18,288 bases of DNA from Candidatus Omnitrophota bacterium. Its GTDB lineage: Bacteria > Omnitrophota > Koll11 > Gygaellales > Profunditerraquicolaceae. The stretch lies in contig JAQTRA010000012.1 of assembly GCA_028712045.1 (NCBI GenBank), positions 1 through 18,288 of the forward strand. Direction: 5' to 3'. Position numbers and translations under genes: made by a program. The notes under the pieces were generated by a model that saw only the letters and a list, made by a program, of their open reading frames with translations, had not been told where the DNA came from and ran no database searches. This document shows, piece by piece, positions 15,696 through 18,288 of this stretch (position 1 is its first letter; every line of letters starts with the position of its first letter).

Positions 15696-16941
15696 TTAAA
15701 TATGGTTGCAGTACTTTGGGAATCAGCACTGAACCATCCTCCTGTTGATAATTCTCTAATATCGCCACTACTGTGCGGGCTAAAGCAATACCTGAACCGT
15801 TTAAAGTATGGATATATTCAATTTTTTTGTTTAGCTTGCGCCGCATCCGGATATTGGCCCGGCGCGCCTGGAAACTTTCAAAATTACTGCAGCTGGATAC
15901 CTCCAGCCATTTATCCGCTCCGGCGGCATAAGCCTCAAGGTCATAACATTTACTGGCAGAAAAACTTATATCTTGCGTAGAAAGTAATACCAGCCGATAA
16001 GGCAATTCTAAAAGCTGCAACACCTCTTCAGCATTAACAACCAGTTTTTCCAACTCCGCATAGGAATCTTCCGGTTTAACAAATTTAACCATCTCAACTT
16101 TATCAAATTCATGCACCCGGGCTAAACCTTTAGTGTCTTTTCCGTATGACCCTGCCTCCCTCCTGAAACAGGCAGTATAAGCGGTGTAATAAATAGGCAA
16201 TTTATCTTCCTCTAGAATCTCATCACGGAACATATTGGTCACCGGGACTTCTGCGGTAGGAATTAAGAAAAGGTCATCATCTTTTAATTTATACATATCC
16301 TCTTCCAGCTTAGGAAGCTGCCCTGTCCCCAGCATAGAAGCACGATTCACCAAAAATGGCGGGAAAATTTCAGTATAACCGTGTTTGTTAGTATGTAAAT
16401 CCAACATAAAATTAATCAACGCCCGCTCAAGTTTCGCGCCCCAGCCTTTGAAAAGAATAAAATTTGACCCGGTAATCTTAGTGGCGCGGTTAAAATCCAC
16501 AATATCTAAATTTTGACAGAGCTCAATATGGCTTAAAGGTTTAAAATCGAATTTTCTTGGAGTTCCCCAGCTGCGCTCAATCTTATTCTGGGTTGCATCA
16601 CCTATCGGTAAAGAAGCATGCGGCACATTAGGAATATTCAAAAGCAGCTTATTTAATTCAATTTCCTGCTCTCTAAGCTGTCCTTCCAATTCTCCGATAC
16701 GCTTAGAGATATCTTTCATCGAAGAAATTTTAGCTAAAGCGTCCTTTTTTTCTTTAATTAACACCCCGATTTCATCGTTGGCTTTATTACGCTTTGCAGC
16801 TAAATCCTCAAACTCGTTCAAAGCCTTACGCCGAACATCATCAATTTTAACCACGCTATCAATATCAATCTTTAAAGCGCGATTTTTGATTGCCTGCTTT
16901 ACTAAATCCTGATTTTCTTTGATAAATTTTATATCTAACAT
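15673..16941 (-). CDS. serS: Seryl-tRNA synthetase
   Basis: This class II aminoacyl-tRNA synthetase charges tRNA-Ser with serine in the cytoplasm. It has 422 residues, normal for the bacterial enzyme. The N-terminal tRNA-binding arm is a long antiparallel coiled coil (about residues 30-105), which contacts the long variable arm of tRNA-Ser. The catalytic core shows TAEVPVTN near residue 229, motif 2 ([26 protein letters not shown], from about 259) and motif 3 ([20 protein letters not shown], from about 381). The serine-site region [23 protein letters not shown] is intact. The start at 16941 has AAGGA nearby upstream and begins with the conserved [10 protein letters not shown]. It is led by its own promoter and by an 18-bp palindrome. 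Three tRNA-Ser genes lie downstream on the same strand. Confidence 0.98.
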   Translation of the reverse strand: MLDIKFIKENQDLVKQAIKNRALKIDIDSVVKIDDVRRKALNEFEDLAAKRNKANDEIGVLIKEKKDALAKISSMKDISKRIGELEGQLREQEIELNKLLLNIPNVPHASLPIGDATQNKIERSWGTPRKFDFKPLSHIELCQNLDIVDFNRATKITGSNFILFKGWGAKLERALINFMLDLHTNKHGYTEIFPPFLVNRASMLGTGQLPKLEEDMYKLKDDDLFLIPTAEVPVTNMFRDEILEEDKLPIYYTAYTACFRREAGSYGKDTKGLARVHEFDKVEMVKFVKPEDSYAELEKLVVNAEEVLQLLELPYRLVLLSTQDISFSASKCYDLEAYAAGADKWLEVSSCSNFESFQARRANIRMRRKLNKKIEYIHTLNGSGIALARTVVAILENYQQEDGSVLIPKVLQPYLNGQERIS

Positions 16942-16953
16942 TTTTTCCTTTTA

Positions 16954-16971
16954 TTTATTTCGCGAAATAAA
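16954..16971. promoter_or_regulatory. 18-bp perfect palindrome in the serS leader
   Basis: TTTATTTCG and CGAAATAAA meet with no spacer to form a perfect palindrome 12 bases before the serS start codon, next to its ribosome binding site. It could be a repressor site, or an RNA hairpin masking initiation. No T-box motif was found in this leader. Confidence 0.45.
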
Positions 16972-17015
16972 CACAGCCAACACTCTGCCATCAGATTAAC
17001 CAAGGCAATGTTTAT

Positions 17016-17044
17016 ATTATACCTTTAGATTTTAATTCTTTCAA
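17016..17044 (-). promoter_or_regulatory. Sigma70-type promoter for serS
   Basis: On the minus strand TTGAAA (17044-17039) and a perfect TATAAT (17021-17016) are separated by 17 bp. Transcription would start near 17009, giving a leader of about 65 nt that contains the palindrome. The promoter may also drive the membrane protein and the three tRNA-Ser genes. Confidence 0.75.
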
Positions 17045-17083
17045 TAAGATATCTGCTGCGGAATTTCCGGGAGGTTGAAAAAA

Positions 17084-17156
17084 TGGGCCATGTTGGAGTC
17101 GAACCAACGACCTTGACATTAAGAGTGTCCTGCTCTACCAGCTGAGCTAATGGCCC
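17084..17156 (-). tRNA. tRNA-Lys (anticodon CTT)
   Basis: The acceptor stem GGGCCAT pairs perfectly with ATGGCCC, and the discriminator is A. The anticodon loop CTCTTAA gives anticodon CTT, which reads AAG. The D arm GCTC...GAGC and T arm GTTGG-TTCGACT-CCAAC are intact. The first anticodon-stem pair (27-43) is a G/A mismatch. CCA is not encoded. Six T residues follow the 3' end directly and may end transcription. Confidence 0.96.
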
Positions 17157-17180
17157 GCAATTGCTTGTTATTGTAGTAAG

Positions 17181-17209
17181 AGTATAACTTAGACAAAAAA
17201 CTAAATCAA
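17181..17209 (-). promoter_or_regulatory. Sigma70-type promoter for tRNA-Lys
   Basis: On the minus strand TTGATT (17209-17204) and TATACT (17186-17181) are spaced by 17 bp. Transcription would begin about 18-20 bases before the mature 5' end of tRNA-Lys. Confidence 0.6.
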
Positions 17210-17235
17210 GAAAATTGTTTTGAAAAATGCCTTAA

Positions 17236-17430
17236 CTACCGCACTACCAATAATATAAAACTCAGTAAGATCACGGTTATTAAAGCCAGGATGATTATCG
17301 TATGCTTAGGATACCTTAACTTTCCCAGAAAACCTACGCCGCGGCCAAGGCTGCCTCCGCAATAAAGGCAGAGCAAGGCTTCATCATCATAAATAAGTTT
17401 TTTACAATGCGGACAGGTATAATCGGGCAT
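17236..17430 (-). CDS. Small zinc-ribbon protein with one C-terminal membrane helix
   Basis: This is a 64-residue protein. Two CxxC knuckles (CPHC at residues 6-9 and CLYCG at 21-25) form a rubredoxin-like zinc ribbon at the N-terminus. A basic linker (RGVGFLGKLRYPKH) leads to one hydrophobic helix (TIIILALITVILLSFILLVV) at the C-terminus. The ribbon would sit in the cytoplasm, anchored to the inner membrane. There is no strong ribosome binding site. The gene lies between tRNA-Arg (29 nt upstream) and the tRNA-Lys promoter. Such small zinc-ribbon proteins are common and mostly uncharacterised. The paired cysteines make it very unlikely to be a spurious frame, but the function is unknown. Confidence 0.8.
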   Translation of the reverse strand: MPDYTCPHCKKLIYDDEALLCLYCGGSLGRGVGFLGKLRYPKHTIIILALITVILLSFILLVVR

Positions 17431-17459
17431 TTACTTAAAAAACTAAATTCATTCTATTA

Positions 17460-17533
17460 CGCGCCTGGCAGGAGTTGAACCTGCAACGCCTAGCTCCGAA
17501 GGCTAGCGCTCTATCCAGTTGAGCTACAGGCGC
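17460..17533 (-). tRNA. tRNA-Arg (anticodon TCG)
   Basis: The acceptor stem GCGCCTG pairs perfectly with CAGGCGC, and the discriminator is G. The anticodon arm CTAGC-CTTCGGA-GCTAG gives anticodon TCG, which reads CGA and possibly other CGN codons. The D arm GCTC...GAGC and T arm GCAGG-TTCAACT-CCTGC are intact. CCA is not encoded. The 5' end lies 21 nt after the stop codon of the radical SAM gene, so it may be cut from that transcript. Confidence 0.96.
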
Positions 17534-17554
17534 AAAATTAACTATTCACGGCAA

Positions 17555-18274
17555 TTAGATAATCTCTGCCTTATCCCCTAAAATTTCCCTAATCTTCTCT
17601 AGCTTAGTTTTATCTACCGGCAAAGCATTCTTCTCAGTAGTTGCCCGGACCGGGCTATTGAGCTGAATTCTGTCCGGATTAATAAGCTGAATTATTTTTT
17701 TTAACTTCTGGATATGCTTGATATCATCATTTAAACCGGCAATAAGCATTACCTCAAGCCAAATCTTGCCGCTGAATTCTTTTCTTAAAGCGATTAAACC
17801 GGCGATAAGTTTATTTAACTCTACTTTGGCATGCGGCCGGTCAACTTGCTGAAATATTTTTTCATCAACCGCATCCAGAGAAGGGACAATTAAATCTACA
17901 TCCAAAAGCGCTTTGCGCACTAAAGGTTCACCCAAAAGCGTAGAATTAGTAATTACCGCGATATTATATTTAGTTATCTCTCTTAGCCGCTTAACCAATT
18001 CTCCGATTTGCGTATGTAAAGTTGGTTCGCCCAGGCCGGAGATAGTCACAAATTTCAACTCTTTGGCTATTTTGGGATTTTGGGCTAACCAGGAAATAAG
18101 CTCTTGGATAATTTCATCGATTTTTGCGTATTCTTGCCTGGCAAAAACCGTCTTGGCCGTCTTACCCCACTGGCAATAAACACAATCTAAATTGCAGATT
18201 TTCTCTGAACTCAGGCTCAAACCTAAAGAAAGCCCGAGCCGGCGTGATTTTATTGGTCCGTAGATATATTTCAT
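17555..18274 (-). CDS. Radical SAM protein, TYW1-like (COG0731-type) subfamily
   Basis: This 239-residue radical S-adenosylmethionine enzyme has a [4Fe-4S] cluster motif CNLDCVYC (C27, C31, C34). The conserved opening YGPIKSRRLGLSLGL precedes the cysteines. The SAM-binding segment is ISGLGEPTLH (78-87), followed by VITNSTLL and VDLIVPSLDAVDEKIF. The opening and the VYCQWGKT context resemble the wyosine-synthesis family TYW1/COG0731. Archaeal and eukaryotic members build the tricyclic base at tRNA-Phe position 37, but bacterial members have no settled role. At 239 residues it is shorter than many members and lacks an evident C-terminal add-on domain. The start at 18274 has AAAAGG eight bases upstream. 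The radical SAM assignment is firm; the subfamily is moderately sure and the substrate unknown. It lies immediately upstream of tRNA-Arg. Confidence 0.87.
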   Translation of the reverse strand: MKYIYGPIKSRRLGLSLGLSLSSEKICNLDCVYCQWGKTAKTVFARQEYAKIDEIIQELISWLAQNPKIAKELKFVTISGLGEPTLHTQIGELVKRLREITKYNIAVITNSTLLGEPLVRKALLDVDLIVPSLDAVDEKIFQQVDRPHAKVELNKLIAGLIALRKEFSGKIWLEVMLIAGLNDDIKHIQKLKKIIQLINPDRIQLNSPVRATTEKNALPVDKTKLEKIREILGDKAEII

Positions 18275-18288
18275 AGCCTCAGCCTTTT

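Noticed and set aside
16942..17083. T-box riboswitch upstream of serS
   Set aside because: The leader is about 65 nt from the predicted transcription start, too short, and I saw no T-box consensus or antiterminator structure.

Overview
The window reads as a stretch of chromosome from an AT-rich, Gram-negative, probably uncultured bacterium. Every supported gene lies on the minus strand, so transcription runs from high to low coordinates. An outer membrane is implied by a TolC-type channel, a lipoprotein adaptor and a heptosyltransferase-like GT9 enzyme. The many TPR proteins and TMTC-like membrane glycosyltransferases recall Candidatus Omnitrophota or related PVC lineages. That placement is an impression from family knowledge and was not computed.

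Right end, in order of transcription (18274 to 14671): a TYW1-like radical SAM protein; tRNA-Arg(UCG); a 64-residue zinc-ribbon membrane protein; tRNA-Lys(CUU) with its own promoter; serS behind a good sigma70-type promoter and an 18-bp palindrome; an unrecognised polytopic membrane protein overlapping serS; and three tandem tRNA-Ser genes (UGA, CGA, GGA). The synthetase and three of its substrate tRNAs therefore sit in one co-oriented block, with only 6 nt between the last stop codon and the first tRNA-Ser.

Middle (14644 to 5438): a seven-gene glycan/TPR cluster. It holds a GT9 glycosyltransferase, a TMTC-like GT-C protein with C-terminal TPRs, a membrane-anchored all-TPR protein with a small C-terminal beta-rich domain, a GT2 enzyme of the polyprenyl-phosphate-sugar synthase type, two more TMTC-like proteins that are tandem paralogs, and a small four-helix membrane protein. 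In eukaryotes the TMTC proteins transfer mannose from a dolichol-phosphate donor made by a GT2 synthase. Here a plausible donor synthase and three candidate acceptor-side enzymes are neighbours, so this is the best candidate for an undescribed system: periplasmic glycosylation guided by TPR domains.

Left end (5408 to 1): a tripartite efflux operon in the order marR, tolC-like, membrane fusion protein, RND pump. The genes overlap or nearly abut. A consensus-like promoter and a perfect 11-bp inverted repeat precede marR, which suggests autoregulation. The fusion protein lacks the usual alpha-helical hairpin. The pump gene runs off the left edge. No IS element, prophage, CRISPR array or rRNA was seen, and no gene-free stretch exceeds 300 bases.
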